From Litchfieldia sinesaloumensis (GTDB lineage Bacteria; Bacillota; Bacilli; Bacillales; Bacillaceae_L): a stretch of DNA of 64,000 bases. The notes below the pieces were generated by a model. The model did not search any database, was not told where the DNA came from, and worked only from the letters and a program-made list of their open reading frames with translations. Positions 54,607-63,821 of this stretch are shown here, one piece after another. Each line of letters begins with the position of its first letter. Within the stretch, counting starts at the first letter, position 1. The stretch spans positions 3,322,057-3,386,056 of the forward strand of contig NZ_LT732529.1 in the NCBI RefSeq assembly GCF_900156865.1, read 5' to 3'. Made by a program: the position numbers and the translations under genes.

Positions 54607-54634
54607 ATTATATAATGAATGAGCATTCAGTCAA
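54607..54634 (-). promoter_or_regulatory. fadF promoter with a FadR-type operator in its spacer
   Basis: On the minus strand TTGACT (54629-54634), 16 nt, TATAAT (54607-54612). The spacer contains TGAATG-CT-CATTCA, matching the FadR half-site TGAATGA/TCATTCA. A bound repressor would block both promoter boxes. Confidence 0.82.
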
Positions 54635-54714
54635 TATTTTTATTTAAAAAACTCAAATAATCATTTTAATTTTAGTATAAACTAAGTGACAGCCTAAAGA
54701 AGGAGGAGTATCGA

Positions 54715-55920
54715 TTGTTGCGAACTATCATCTGGATCGTCCTTATTATCATTATTCTATTACTGTTACTCCGCCTTGATTACAGTCTCGGTAGAAAAAG
54801 TCATTTAAAAAAACAAGTAGAAGAGGAATTCCCCCAACGAAACAGTGATATTGCCCTCTTTGCCACAGGCGAAATACTCTTCAAGGATTTATTTTCAGAA
54901 ATCCAAAATGCCACAAATCATATTCATGTTCAGTTTTATATTTTAAAGGATGATGATATTAGTAAGGAATTTGTTGAACTTCTTAAAAAAAAATCGGAGC
55001 AAGGTGTAAAGGTACGGTTACTCTTGGATTGGGTAGGGAGTCACAGCGTTACAAAAGAGATGGAAAAAGAAATGGCTCGCTCTGGCGTTTCACTTGGCTA
55101 TAGCAATAAGCCGAATTTCCCTTACTTTTTTTATAAACTCAATGAACGCAATCATAGAAAAATTTCGGTAATTGACGGAAAAACAGGTTATATAGGTGGC
55201 TTCAATATTGGAAAAGAATACCTCGGGCAAGATCCGGAGCTAGGATTCTGGCGTGATTATCATTTAAAGCTGACCGGTGAAGGAGTTACCGACCTACAAA
55301 CGCAGTTTCTAGAAGACTGGCAACACTCGACTAAAGAAGCTGTCGCTACTAACGAGGATTATTTCCCACCTCAACCGAAAGGAAAGTCACAAACGAAGCT
55401 TATTCCAACAAATGGAGCTCACCTCGAAAATAATTTTGTGAATATGGTCAAAGGTGCTGAGAAGGAGATTATTATTGGCTCACCTTATTTTATACCCGGT
55501 GAAAAAATCAAGAATGAACTGAAAAATGCGGTTAAACGGGGGGTTAAGGTTCGTATCCTTCTCCCGAAAAAGCCGGATCATCCACTTGTAAAAGAAGGAG
55601 CCATTCCCTTTATGGATGAGCTTTCAGATACCGGCATTCAGTTTTATATGTACACAAAGGGGTTTTATCACGCCAAAGTCATTTGTGTTGACGATAAGCT
55701 TTGTGATATTGGAACAGCTAATTTTGATAAAAGAAGTTTGTATTCAAATTATGAGATTAATTGCTATATCTATGATAAAGATGTGATTCAACAGGTCAAG
55801 GATCTTGTTGAAGAGGATTTTACGAATTCAAACAAGCTTACTCGTGAACGAATCAATGAATTAAAGGCGGAGAATACGTTTAAAATTAAGATTGCAACGT
55901 GGATCTCGCATTTTTTATAG
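54715..55920 (+). CDS. Cardiolipin synthase / phospholipase D-family protein (YwjE type)
   Basis: The 401-residue protein has one N-terminal membrane helix (residues 3-22) and two phospholipase D HKD motifs: NHRKISVIDGKTGYIGGFN and YHAKVICVDDKLCDIGTANFDKRS. It should condense phosphatidylglycerol to cardiolipin. It lacks the second N-terminal helix of ClsA enzymes, like B. subtilis YwjE (ClsB). It starts with TTG at 54715 with AGGAGGAG 7 nt upstream; a second TTG follows directly. Divergent from fadF. Confidence 0.93.
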   Translation: MLRTIIWIVLIIIILLLLLRLDYSLGRKSHLKKQVEEEFPQRNSDIALFATGEILFKDLFSEIQNATNHIHVQFYILKDDDISKEFVELLKKKSEQGVKVRLLLDWVGSHSVTKEMEKEMARSGVSLGYSNKPNFPYFFYKLNERNHRKISVIDGKTGYIGGFNIGKEYLGQDPELGFWRDYHLKLTGEGVTDLQTQFLEDWQHSTKEAVATNEDYFPPQPKGKSQTKLIPTNGAHLENNFVNMVKGAEKEIIIGSPYFIPGEKIKNELKNAVKRGVKVRILLPKKPDHPLVKEGAIPFMDELSDTGIQFYMYTKGFYHAKVICVDDKLCDIGTANFDKRSLYSNYEINCYIYDKDVIQQVKDLVEEDFTNSNKLTRERINELKAENTFKIKIATWISHFL

Positions 55921-55962
55921 GGGGTTTGGCGTTTTTAGCTTTCGAAATGTACTCTTGAGTGT

Positions 55963-55997
55963 GGAATACTGTCACTAATTCAGGAATACTGTCACTA
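55963..55997. repeat. Two 15-bp direct repeats spaced 20 bp
   Basis: GGAATACTGTCACTA at 55963-55977 and 55983-55997. It resembles the start of a short 20-bp-period array like those at 3276 and 18926, but the sequence is unrelated. Confidence 0.7.
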
Positions 55998-56027
55998 TCA
56001 AAATATAGACATACAAACGCACTACCT

Positions 56028-56056
56028 AAAAAAGCACCCACACCGGGTGCTTTTTT
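56028..56056. terminator. Bidirectional terminator between cls and the XapX gene
   Basis: AAAAAAGCACCC pairs with GGGTGCTTTTTT. The XapX stop codon lies at its T-rich edge (56055-56057), so the minus-strand gene ends inside its own terminator. Confidence 0.92.
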
Positions 56057-56234
56057 ATTTCGGTCCAAATTGTATCAAGGGTGCCACCCATTGGAACAGC
56101 TTAAACCCCAAGTAAATGCCGACTATTCCAGTAACCCCTGCGAGTGCTGGTGGTGCGGGAATCGGTAGTTTTAAAAGTGCAAATAGAAAGCCAACTATGA
56201 CACCTGTTAAGAGTGCCAAAATCACTTCTTTCAT
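56055..56234 (-). CDS. XapX domain-containing small membrane protein
   Basis: The 59-residue protein has two hydrophobic helices with the family pattern: LALLTGVIVGFLFALLKLPI, then a proline-rich turn PAPPALAGVTGIVGIYLGFK. XapX-domain proteins are small membrane proteins of unknown role. ATG at 56234 with GGGAGG about 8 nt upstream. The stop codon lies in the shared terminator. It is a single-gene unit between cls and argS. Confidence 0.88.
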   Translation of the reverse strand: MKEVILALLTGVIVGFLFALLKLPIPAPPALAGVTGIVGIYLGFKLFQWVAPLIQFGPK

Positions 56235-56270
56235 GTATGTACCTCCCTTTTCCCTTCATTATTCCCGCAT

Positions 56271-56300
56271 AAAAGGCCCTCTACTCAAAGTAGGGGCCTT
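56271..56300 (-). terminator. Intrinsic terminator after argS
   Basis: AAGGCCC-T-CTACT pairs with AGTAG-G-GGCCTT around CAA, followed on the minus strand by TTTT; 12 bp past the argS stop. Confidence 0.85.
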
Positions 56301-56311
56301 GTGTAAAAAGA

Positions 56312-57982
56312 TTACATTTTTTCTGGTGCTGATACACCGATTAATTTTAATGAATTTTGTAATGTGATTTGAACGGCCTTCATTAATGCAAGGCGTGCTT
56401 TTGTTTTTTCAAGATTGTCTTGGTCTAACACTTTTTCTGCATTATAGAAGCTATGAAGTGCTGCTGCAAGCTCATTAATATAGTTTGTGATGCGATGTGG
56501 AATTCGCTTTTCAGCCGCTTCTGTTACAGCTGCCGGGAACTCACCAAGCTTTTTCAACAAATCAACCTCTTTCTCAGAATTGATATAAGAAAGCTCGTAG
56601 TTTCCGTCTAACGCAATATTCATCTCATCACCAGAACGAAGCATGCTGCAAATACGCGCATGTGCATATTGTGCATAGTATACAGGGTTCTCGTTTGATT
56701 GTGATACAGCTAAATCAAGGTCAAAATCTAGATGTGTATCAGAACTTCTCATCGCAAAGAAGTAACGTACTGCATCTAAACCAACCTCTTCAGTCAGCTC
56801 GCGCATCGTAACAGCCTTACCTGTTCGCTTACTCATCTTCATCTTCTCACCATCTTTAAAGAGGTGAACAAGCTGAATGATTTCGACCTCGAGCGTATCT
56901 TCGTTATAACCTAGTGCTTGAATTGCTGCCTTCATACGTGGAATATATCCGTGATGGTCAGCACCCCACACATTGATTAATTTCTCAAAGCCGCGCTCAA
57001 GCTTGTCCTGATGGTATGCGATATCAGGAGTTAAATAGGTGTATGAACCGTCATTTTTAATTAATACGCGGTCTTTGTCATCGCCAAACGCGGTTGAACG
57101 GAACCAAGTTGCACCATCTTCTTCATAAATATGATCCGCTTTACGTAGTGCTTCAAGTGCTCTATCAATTTTTCCATTATGATATAAAGAAGTCTCAGAG
57201 TACCATACATCAAAACGAACGCGATACTCTTCTAAATCCTTTTGAAGCTTCTCCATTTCATACTTCAACCCATATTCACGGAAAAAGTCGAAGCGCTCCT
57301 TCTCGTCCATGTCTACATACTTATCACCGAATTCTTCAGCAAGGCGCTTTCCGATTCCAATAATATCTTGGCCATGGTAGCCGTCCTCAGGCATTTCTGC
57401 ATCCTTACCAAGAGCTTGCAGATAACGTGCTTCAACTGACTTCGCTAGATTATTAATCTGATTACCAGCATCATTAATATAGTACTCACGTGACACGTCA
57501 TAGCCCGCTTTGTCTAAAATATTACTTAAAGAATCACCAACAGCTGCCCCACGAGCATGTCCAAGATGCAGGTCACCTGTTGGGTTTGCTGAAACGAACT
57601 CAATCTGAACCTTGAGATTGTTACCAACATTTGTTTCTCCGTACTTCTCGCCAGCTGTTAAAATAGTCGGAATAAGGTCCGTTAAGTATGAATTGTTCAT
57701 ATAAAAATTGATAAACCCAGGTCCTGCGATTTCAATTTTTTCGATTGATGCTTTGGATTTGTCAAAGTTAGCAACAATGTCGTCTGCAATCATACGAGGT
57801 GCTTTTTTCGCCACACGTGCAAGTTGCATCGCCATGTTTGTCGCATAGTCTCCATGCGCTTTATCCTTTGGAAGCTCTAATACAGCTTCTGGAATTTGGT
57901 CTTCCGTAGCTAGTCCCGCTTTTAGAACCGCATCCTTAATTTCCGCTTTCAAGCGTTCTTTTACTTGATCTACAACATTCAT
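56312..57982 (-). CDS. argS: Arginyl-tRNA synthetase
   Basis: ArgS charges tRNA-Arg. The 556-residue class I synthetase has an N-terminal additional domain (residues 1-110), the HIGH-type motif [14 protein letters not shown], the KMSKS-type loop [14 protein letters not shown] and the C-terminal anticodon-binding DALR domain. The ATG directly abuts the ywiB stop, with AAGGAG upstream. No T-box leader is seen. Confidence 0.98.
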   Translation of the reverse strand: MNVVDQVKERLKAEIKDAVLKAGLATEDQIPEAVLELPKDKAHGDYATNMAMQLARVAKKAPRMIADDIVANFDKSKASIEKIEIAGPGFINFYMNNSYLTDLIPTILTAGEKYGETNVGNNLKVQIEFVSANPTGDLHLGHARGAAVGDSLSNILDKAGYDVSREYYINDAGNQINNLAKSVEARYLQALGKDAEMPEDGYHGQDIIGIGKRLAEEFGDKYVDMDEKERFDFFREYGLKYEMEKLQKDLEEYRVRFDVWYSETSLYHNGKIDRALEALRKADHIYEEDGATWFRSTAFGDDKDRVLIKNDGSYTYLTPDIAYHQDKLERGFEKLINVWGADHHGYIPRMKAAIQALGYNEDTLEVEIIQLVHLFKDGEKMKMSKRTGKAVTMRELTEEVGLDAVRYFFAMRSSDTHLDFDLDLAVSQSNENPVYYAQYAHARICSMLRSGDEMNIALDGNYELSYINSEKEVDLLKKLGEFPAAVTEAAEKRIPHRITNYINELAAALHSFYNAEKVLDQDNLEKTKARLALMKAVQITLQNSLKLIGVSAPEKM

Positions 57983-58414
57983 CTAGTTTCGCTCCTTAAA
58001 TGTAATCGATATTTTATGTAGTCCAGACTTTTCACCATGCAGTGAAAGCTCATATGCTAAAAACAACGTCCCTTTTCGAGAGTTTTTATACCATTTATAT
58101 TCGATATTATTTGTTTTTGCGGTAAGGTCAAAAGTCCCGAGCTCACTTTGAAATGAACCGTTTGTCGTTTCATTCTTCCGGTAAACCTGACGCATCTTCA
58201 CCTGGCCCGAACGAAGAATGAGAACCTCTTTTTCTGAGATTTTAATGACCGTCTTTACCGTCCCTGTTTCCTGCTTTTCGTCAAACTGCAAGTATGTATT
58301 GTTTCCTTTTAAGTAGTATAGACCATTCGCGTCAAAAGCAACATTCTCTTTTCGCGGTCCTTCCTTAATTTCGGTTACAAATTTAAGTGTAATCGGCGTT
58401 CCTGCTTGACTCAT
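57983..58414 (-). CDS. ywiB: DUF1934 family protein YwiB
   Basis: The 143-residue protein is predicted to be a beta-barrel of lipocalin-like fold. Conserved features include GLYYLKGNNTYLQF and VLILRSGQVKMRQ near the middle, and the terminal YELSLHGEKSGLHKISITF. The function is unknown. It is always upstream of argS in Bacillus, and here its stop is immediately followed by the argS ATG. The ATG at 58414 is favoured over a GTG two codons earlier, which crowds the AGGGA ribosome binding site. Confidence 0.9.
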   Translation of the reverse strand: MSQAGTPITLKFVTEIKEGPRKENVAFDANGLYYLKGNNTYLQFDEKQETGTVKTVIKISEKEVLILRSGQVKMRQVYRKNETTNGSFQSELGTFDLTAKTNNIEYKWYKNSRKGTLFLAYELSLHGEKSGLHKISITFKERN

Positions 58415-58483
58415 TTTCACACATCCCTATAAGTCATTAACTTTACTAGTATACGGCATTTTGCTTAATGATTTCAAATTAAA

Positions 58484-58510
58484 ATAGAAAAACTCGACCT
58501 TAGCCGAGTT
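58484..58510 (-). terminator. Intrinsic terminator after the small membrane haem-protein-like gene
   Basis: AACTCG (58491-58496) pairs with CGAGTT (58505-58510), followed on the minus strand by TTTTTCTATTTT. Confidence 0.75.
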
Positions 58511-58529
58511 AGGTAGTTATATGAAAGTA

Positions 58530-58907
58530 TCATTGCTTTGTGACTTTGACATTCATAAAAACGTTGATCACAAAAAGGATGATAGCAAGGGTTGTGAGTG
58601 TGCCACCGATTGCAATCGCTGGTTCAACAGCAGGATTTCCGAGCATTAACAGAGTGAGTCCGACCATCATCACAGGCAAACCAATGTTATGAAGCCAAAA
58701 ATGAACTTTTCCTAGCTTCGACTCTCCTGCTTGCGGAAATAAATAATATACAATACCTGCAAGCCCCATTGAAGCCCAGCCGAGTAGGTTAATATGAACA
58801 TGGACTCCCGTAAGTGTGTAGTTGTGTGACATCGACATGCCCATACCAATAAGTACTCCAATCACAAAGTAAAGAGCGGCCATTTTGATAAAGCGAACTC
58901 CAACCAT
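58530..58907 (-). CDS. Small membrane protein related to cbb3-type oxidase / NO reductase subunit I
   Basis: The 125-residue protein has four transmembrane helices and the motif GVHVHINLLGWASMGLAG, in which spaced histidines match haem ligands of cbb3 oxidase or NorB catalytic subunits; a further candidate ligand is in FWLHNIGLPVMM. It is far too short (a full subunit I has 12 helices) to be an oxidase, and is best seen as a stand-alone homologue of part of one. Similar short proteins annotated as cytochrome-c oxidase occur in Bacillus. Its function is unknown. ATG at 58907 with GGGAGG upstream. Confidence 0.82.
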   Translation of the reverse strand: MVGVRFIKMAALYFVIGVLIGMGMSMSHNYTLTGVHVHINLLGWASMGLAGIVYYLFPQAGESKLGKVHFWLHNIGLPVMMVGLTLLMLGNPAVEPAIAIGGTLTTLAIILFVINVFMNVKVTKQ

Positions 58908-59034
58908 TAAATTCCTCCCTCATCAAATAAAATATAGTTCAAATGTATTATATTCGCCTGATTCGAAAGAATTGTCATAATGGGTAAAATTAATTTATGG
59001 AGGACTTTAGTTCCAGAGGGGTAGGGCTTGGCTC

Positions 59035-59220
59035 GGGGACAAACTTCAGCGATAGTATACTGAATTGTCTCTGAGACCTCGGCTCAAGGACAATACTTGG
59101 ATATCCGGTAGTGTATTTGTCTCTGATAGACCCTTTCAAAGACATTTTGAAAGCTACACCCCTACTATTTGTCTTTGATAAGCCTCCTCAGAGACATTAC
59201 AAAATCTACAGCCACCAAAA
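59035..59220. repeat. Tandem array with 52-bp period, three and a half units
   Basis: Units start at 59035, 59087, 59139 and 59191. TTGTCT(C/T)TGA recurs at 59065, 59117 and 59169, exactly 52 bp apart. Most units carry GACAA and TTGTC as an inverted pair about 23 nt apart. No reading frame. It fills the gap between the small membrane protein gene and speB. Confidence 0.9.
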
Positions 59221-59248
59221 TAGTCCCGACCCCCTAAGTCCCACTCAC

Positions 59249-59282
59249 TAAAAAAAGCCTGAGCCCAAGGCCCAAGCTTTAA
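59249..59282 (-). terminator. Intrinsic terminator after speB
   Basis: On the minus strand an AGCTTGGGCC/GGGCTCAGGCT wobble stem is followed by TTTTTTT; 10 bp past the speB stop. Confidence 0.8.
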
Positions 59283-59291
59283 CAAGACTAC

Positions 59292-60170
59292 TTATTTTTT
59301 CTGTACCCACCCTAAAATCATCTCACGAATCAGCTTACTTGCTGTATTTGCTGTTTGTTCAGACGGGTCATAGATTGGTGCAACCTCTACCAAATCTGAC
59401 CCAACCACACGCACATCGGATTTTGCTATCTCATGAATTGAAGCTAATAGCTCCTTCGACGTGATTCCACCTGCATCCACAGTTCCCGTACCCGGTGCAT
59501 GTGCTGGATCTAACACATCAATATCAATCGTTACATACACAGGACGACCCGCTAGCTTAGGAAGAATCTTTTTCAATGGTTCAAGCACTTCAAATTTTGA
59601 AATATGCATCCCATTTTCCTTCGCCCACTGGAACTCTTCCTTCATACCTGAACGAATACCAAATGAAAATACATTCTCTGGGCCAATTAAGTCTGCAATT
59701 TTACGAATTGGTGTAGAGTGAGAAAGTGCTTCTCCCTCATAATGCTCACGTAAATCTGTATGGGCATCCATATGAATAATTACAAGATCGCGATACTTTT
59801 TATAAACAGCCTTCATGACTGGCCATGATACCAGATGTTCGCCACCCATACCTAGTGGATATTTCCCTGCAGCAAGCACTTGATCAACAAAATCCTCAAT
59901 CTCATCAAGACTGCGTTGCGGGTTTCCGAATGGTAATGGAATGTCACCGGCATCGTAATATTTCACTTCTTCTAGCTCTTTATCAAGATATGGACTATAT
60001 TCCTCAAGTCCAATGGAAACCTCACGAATCCGGCTCGGGCCAAAGCGTGAACCTGGACGATAGCTTACTGTCCAGTCCATCGGCATCCCGTAAATGACGG
60101 CTTCACTCTCTTCAAAACTCGGATGGCTTTTGATAAACACATTTCCTGAATAAGCTTCATCAAATCTCAT
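59292..60170 (-). CDS. speB: Agmatinase
   Basis: SpeB hydrolyses agmatine to putrescine and urea. The 292-residue ureohydrolase has the binuclear manganese ligand motifs GMGGEHLVS, DAHTDLR and TIDIDVLDPAHAPGTGT. ATG at 60170 with GGAGG upstream. It lies 14 nt after speE, so putrescine synthesis and use are cotranscribed. Arginine decarboxylase (speA) is not in the window. Confidence 0.97.
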   Translation of the reverse strand: MRFDEAYSGNVFIKSHPSFEESEAVIYGMPMDWTVSYRPGSRFGPSRIREVSIGLEEYSPYLDKELEEVKYYDAGDIPLPFGNPQRSLDEIEDFVDQVLAAGKYPLGMGGEHLVSWPVMKAVYKKYRDLVIIHMDAHTDLREHYEGEALSHSTPIRKIADLIGPENVFSFGIRSGMKEEFQWAKENGMHISKFEVLEPLKKILPKLAGRPVYVTIDIDVLDPAHAPGTGTVDAGGITSKELLASIHEIAKSDVRVVGSDLVEVAPIYDPSEQTANTASKLIREMILGWVQKK

Positions 60171-60184
60171 CGAAAATCCTCCAA

Positions 60185-61012
60185 TTATTTCGTTAAATCA
60201 GCAACAAATTTCGGTAGTACGAACGCTGCTTTATGAATCTCTTTCGTGTAATACTTCGTGTCAATCTCATGGAAACGATCATCACTTACTTCTAATGGAT
60301 CATGTTTCTTTGAACCGATAGTAAAAGTCCATAGACCACTTGGGTATGTTGGGATGTTCGCAATATAAAGTCGAGTAATCGGGAAGATTTCCTTCACATC
60401 ACGTTGTACATTGCGGATTAGGTCTGGCGTGAACCAAGGATTGTCCGATTGTGCAACAAATACACCATCTTCTTTCAATGCCTTCGATATTCCTGCATAA
60501 AAGCCTTTTGTAAACAGATTTACCGCTGGGCCTACAGGCTCAGTGGAGTCAACCATGATTACATCATACTCGTTTTCACTGTTTGCAATATGCATGAAAC
60601 CGTCGTCCACCTTCACGTCAACGCGTGGGTCTTCAAGCTTTCCAGCAATTTCAGGTAGGTATTTCTTTGAGTACTCAATTACTTTTCCATCAATATCAAC
60701 TAAAGTTGCCTTTTTTACACTTGGATGTTTAAGGACTTCGCGAATAACACCGCCATCACCACCGCCTACGACAAGTACGTTTTCAGGGTTTGGATGTGTA
60801 AACAGCGGTACATGTGCCACCATTTCGTGGTAAACGAACTCGTCGACTTGAGTTGTCATAACCATACCATCAAGGATGAGCATGTTGCCGAATTCCTCTG
60901 TTTCTACCATATCAAGCTTCTGAAACTCAGTTTGTTCTGTATGTAAGGTTTGTTTAATTTTTGCTGTAATACCAAAGCTTTTTGTTTGTTTTTCTGTAAA
61001 CCATAATTCCAT
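60185..61012 (-). CDS. speE: Spermidine synthase
   Basis: SpeE transfers an aminopropyl group from decarboxylated SAM to putrescine. The 275-residue enzyme starts ELWFTEKQT and has the nucleotide-binding [16 protein letters not shown] and the catalytic [10 protein letters not shown]. The ATG at 61012, with AAAGGATG upstream, gives the family length; a longer in-frame start at 61144 adds 44 unrelated residues. First gene of speE-speB. Confidence 0.97.
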   Translation of the reverse strand: MELWFTEKQTKSFGITAKIKQTLHTEQTEFQKLDMVETEEFGNMLILDGMVMTTQVDEFVYHEMVAHVPLFTHPNPENVLVVGGGDGGVIREVLKHPSVKKATLVDIDGKVIEYSKKYLPEIAGKLEDPRVDVKVDDGFMHIANSENEYDVIMVDSTEPVGPAVNLFTKGFYAGISKALKEDGVFVAQSDNPWFTPDLIRNVQRDVKEIFPITRLYIANIPTYPSGLWTFTIGSKKHDPLEVSDDRFHEIDTKYYTKEIHKAAFVLPKFVADLTK

Positions 61013-61255
61013 TTTTATAACATCCTTTCGATTGAAAAATTCAGAGTTTCCTATCTCTTTAACGTTCCCTATTCCCGTTAAAAAATCGATGTCAACTTCA
61101 AAAAGTATAAGGCAACGTTCCAAAATTGCAAGAAAATTTTTCATGTTTTAGCAAATTAATGTTTAAAACACTCTAATTTTTTTCATACTGATTGATATAT
61201 GACTAAAAAACGGCTTACATACAGCCTTCAATCTATAAAAGAGAGGTGAACCCTG

Positions 61256-63325
61256 GTGGAGCTCATCACAAATGACCGGTTAAAAATCGTATTAAAAATC
61301 ATGCGAGCCTGTTTATTCATCACTTTAATCGGCTGTGCCCTTGTGGCTGTCGGAATATTGGGCGTGATTACCTACGCGAAGACACAGGGGGCACCTCCTC
61401 TTGCTGTCCCTTTATCAACCTTATTTTATGCGGAGGATGGAACCTTAATTGGGGAAGAACGCCATCAAGGTGAGACTCGATACTGGGTATCACTTGATGA
61501 TGTTTCAGAAGCCGTCATTGATGCAACAATCTCCATCGAAGACCGTAATTTCTTCGACCATCATGGCTTTGACTACAAGCGAATTGGCGGAGCGATTATT
61601 GCAGATATAAAAGCAATGGCGAAGGTCCAAGGGGCAAGTACAATTACGCAGCAGTATGCTCGGAACCTGTTTTTAGAGCATGAAAAGACATGGAATCGAA
61701 AGCTCACTGAGGCCTTGTACACGATTCGACTTGAACTTAATTATTCTAAAAAAGAAATTCTCGAAGGTTATTTGAATACAATTTATTATGGTCATGGTGT
61801 CTATGGTGTTGAAGCAGCATCAAATTATTATTTCGGGAAAAGTGCAAGTGAACTATCGCTTGCAGAAGCCTCGATGCTCGCCGGAATTCCAAAGGGACCT
61901 ACACATTACTCGCCACTCGCAAATGAGGAAAAAGCTAAGCAACGTCAAAATGTTGTTTTACACTCAATGGTAGAGAATGGCGTAATTTCGAAAAAAACGG
62001 CCGATCAAGCACATGCCGAAAAACTTGCTTTTACTGGCACCAGAATAGCTGGGCGTGAGGACATCGCTCCTTATTTTCAGGATATTGTCAAAAAAGAGCT
62101 TCACTCAAAGCTCAAGCTTGATCAACAAACAATTGAAACAGGCGGCTTACGTATCTATACGACGCTCGACCCTGATCTTCAAACAATTGCTGAAAAAAAT
62201 GCGACTAATTTTATTGAGGAAGAATCTAAGATTCAACTTGGTTTTGTTGCAATGGACCCGGAAAATGGCGAGGTAAAAGCGCTAATTGGTGGACGGGACT
62301 ATAAGGAAAGTCCGTTTAACCGAGCAACTCAAGCCATTCGTCAACCAGGTTCGACCTTTAAACCGATTTTATATTATGCAGCACTCGAAAAAGGCTACAC
62401 ACCGTCAACACCCATTCGAAGTGAGCTAACAACCTTTTCATATGACGACAATCGCTCAACATACACACCACGAAACTATAAAAATTACTATGCGAACGAT
62501 TCAATCACATTAGCACAGGCGATTGCGTTATCTGACAATGTGTATGCAGTGAAAACACATCTGTTTCTTGATGATGGAGAGCTTGTTGATACTGCGAGAA
62601 GGCTAGGGATAAAAAGTAAACTGAAGGACGTCCCTTCGCTCGCACTAGGGACTTCTGGGGTTAGCGTCATGGAGATTGTAAACGCATATGCCACGCTCGA
62701 TAACAAGGGGATGCTACATCAACCTGTTTTTATTGAAAGAGTAGAAAACTACAAGGGTGAAGTGATTTATGAAAATACTCCTGAACCGAAACAGGTGCTT
62801 GATGAGGATCTCGCGTTTGTGACAACACAGCTAATGACGGGCATGTTTGATGAAAAATTAAATGATTATACATCCGTAACAGGATCTACAATTAGTGATA
62901 AATTGACTCGCTTTTACGCTGGAAAGTCAGGTTCGACTGACACAGACAGCTGGATGGTTGGATATTCTCCACAACTTGTTGCTGGGATTTGGACTGGCTA
63001 CGATAATAATGAACCTATTACAGTTGTGGCTGAAAAACAAGTTGCCAAAAATATTTGGGCTGGATTCATGGAGGAGGCCCATGAGGATATTCCGCCAACA
63101 CCATTTAAACCAACAGAAGGTGTTGTTGGTGTCTATGTAAACCCAGAAACGGGTTTACTTCCGACAAAGGATTGCCCAATATCAAGACTGACTTACTACA
63201 AACAAGGGACCGAACCTACTGAATATTGTTCAAAACAAGCTGAAGATGAAATTGAGGATTCTCCATCAAAAGAAGAAGAAAAGCAGAAAAAGGGATTCTT
63301 TAAACGAATTTTTGATTGGTTCTAG
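61256..63325 (+). CDS. pbpG: Class A penicillin-binding protein (PbpG/PBP2d type)
   Basis: A bifunctional cell-wall enzyme of 689 residues. A membrane anchor (about residues 15-38) is followed by a GT51 glycosyltransferase domain (about 70-250; SIEDRNFFDHHGFD, GASTITQQYARNL) and a transpeptidase domain (about 330-610) with STFK (QPGSTFKPILYY), SDN (ALSDNVYAV) and KSG (AGKSGSTDTDSWM). A short charged tail ends KEEEKQKKGFFKRIFDWF. In B. subtilis, pbpG beside speE is a sigma-F sporulation gene; I see no sigma-F promoter here. GTG start at 61256 with GAGAGGTG upstream. Confidence 0.94.
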   Translation: MELITNDRLKIVLKIMRACLFITLIGCALVAVGILGVITYAKTQGAPPLAVPLSTLFYAEDGTLIGEERHQGETRYWVSLDDVSEAVIDATISIEDRNFFDHHGFDYKRIGGAIIADIKAMAKVQGASTITQQYARNLFLEHEKTWNRKLTEALYTIRLELNYSKKEILEGYLNTIYYGHGVYGVEAASNYYFGKSASELSLAEASMLAGIPKGPTHYSPLANEEKAKQRQNVVLHSMVENGVISKKTADQAHAEKLAFTGTRIAGREDIAPYFQDIVKKELHSKLKLDQQTIETGGLRIYTTLDPDLQTIAEKNATNFIEEESKIQLGFVAMDPENGEVKALIGGRDYKESPFNRATQAIRQPGSTFKPILYYAALEKGYTPSTPIRSELTTFSYDDNRSTYTPRNYKNYYANDSITLAQAIALSDNVYAVKTHLFLDDGELVDTARRLGIKSKLKDVPSLALGTSGVSVMEIVNAYATLDNKGMLHQPVFIERVENYKGEVIYENTPEPKQVLDEDLAFVTTQLMTGMFDEKLNDYTSVTGSTISDKLTRFYAGKSGSTDTDSWMVGYSPQLVAGIWTGYDNNEPITVVAEKQVAKNIWAGFMEEAHEDIPPTPFKPTEGVVGVYVNPETGLLPTKDCPISRLTYYKQGTEPTEYCSKQAEDEIEDSPSKEEEKQKKGFFKRIFDWF

Positions 63326-63352
63326 GGACAGAGGGACAGGTCTCTTGTTCCA
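63325..63352. repeat. GGGACAG hairpin, copy 2
   Basis: It starts at the last base of the pbpG stop codon. The 27-bp core differs from 48779-48805 at three positions, all in the right arm. Two of the changes keep a G-T wobble pair. Confidence 0.7.
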
Positions 63353-63398
63353 GGACTTGAGGTATTTTTTATACTGGATTTGTCATTACATGATGAAG

Positions 63399-63552
63399 AG
63401 GGTTTAAGTGAGTTTTTCAATTCTTTTCCCCTTCACTAGCATTAGGAAGAGGGTTTGAACGAGGTTCTTCGACTCTTTTCCCCTTCATTGGCGTTATGTA
63501 GAGGATTTGATTGAGGTTCTTTGACTCTTTTCCCCTTCATTGGCATATTGAA
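63399..63552. repeat. Tandem array with 52-bp period, three units
   Basis: CTTTTCCCCTTCA begins at 63423, 63475 and 63527, exactly 52 bp apart. Each unit opens AGG(G/A)TTT. Units 2 and 3 share GAGGTTCTT and TTGGC. No reading frame. It lies between the convergent pbpG and ywhD genes; the rest of 63553-63677 holds a GGCG/CGCC hairpin and nothing I can name. Confidence 0.88.
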
Positions 63553-63670
63553 GGACTTACATACATGGTTTTGACTCTGTAACATCCTTTACCTAAATTA
63601 TAAAGAACTAGACCCACTACTCTGGGGCTAAAATCAGGCGGCAACTACGCCAAGATGTATTTTTAAAGTA

Positions 63671-63710
63671 AAAAAGTGAAACCCCCAGGCTGTGTAGTCC
63701 TGGGGGTTTC
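63671..63710 (-). terminator. Strong terminator between pbpG and ywhD
   Basis: GAAACCCCCAGG (63678-63689) pairs perfectly with CCTGGGGGTTTC (63699-63710). On the minus strand ACTTTTTT follows, so it mainly serves ywhD. Confidence 0.85.
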
Positions 63711-63821
63711 TGTGTCCTAGTTTCAATGTGTGTACATTGTAAATTTAGTGTACTTTATTTGGCTAAAAGTTCTCAAGCATTAGTCGCTTTGTTCACCAAA
63801 ATGTCACAAATTGAATCAGCT

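Noticed and set aside
57983-58530. T-box leader controlling argS
   Set aside because: The argS start abuts ywiB, and no T-box sequence or specifier stem was seen upstream of ywiB.
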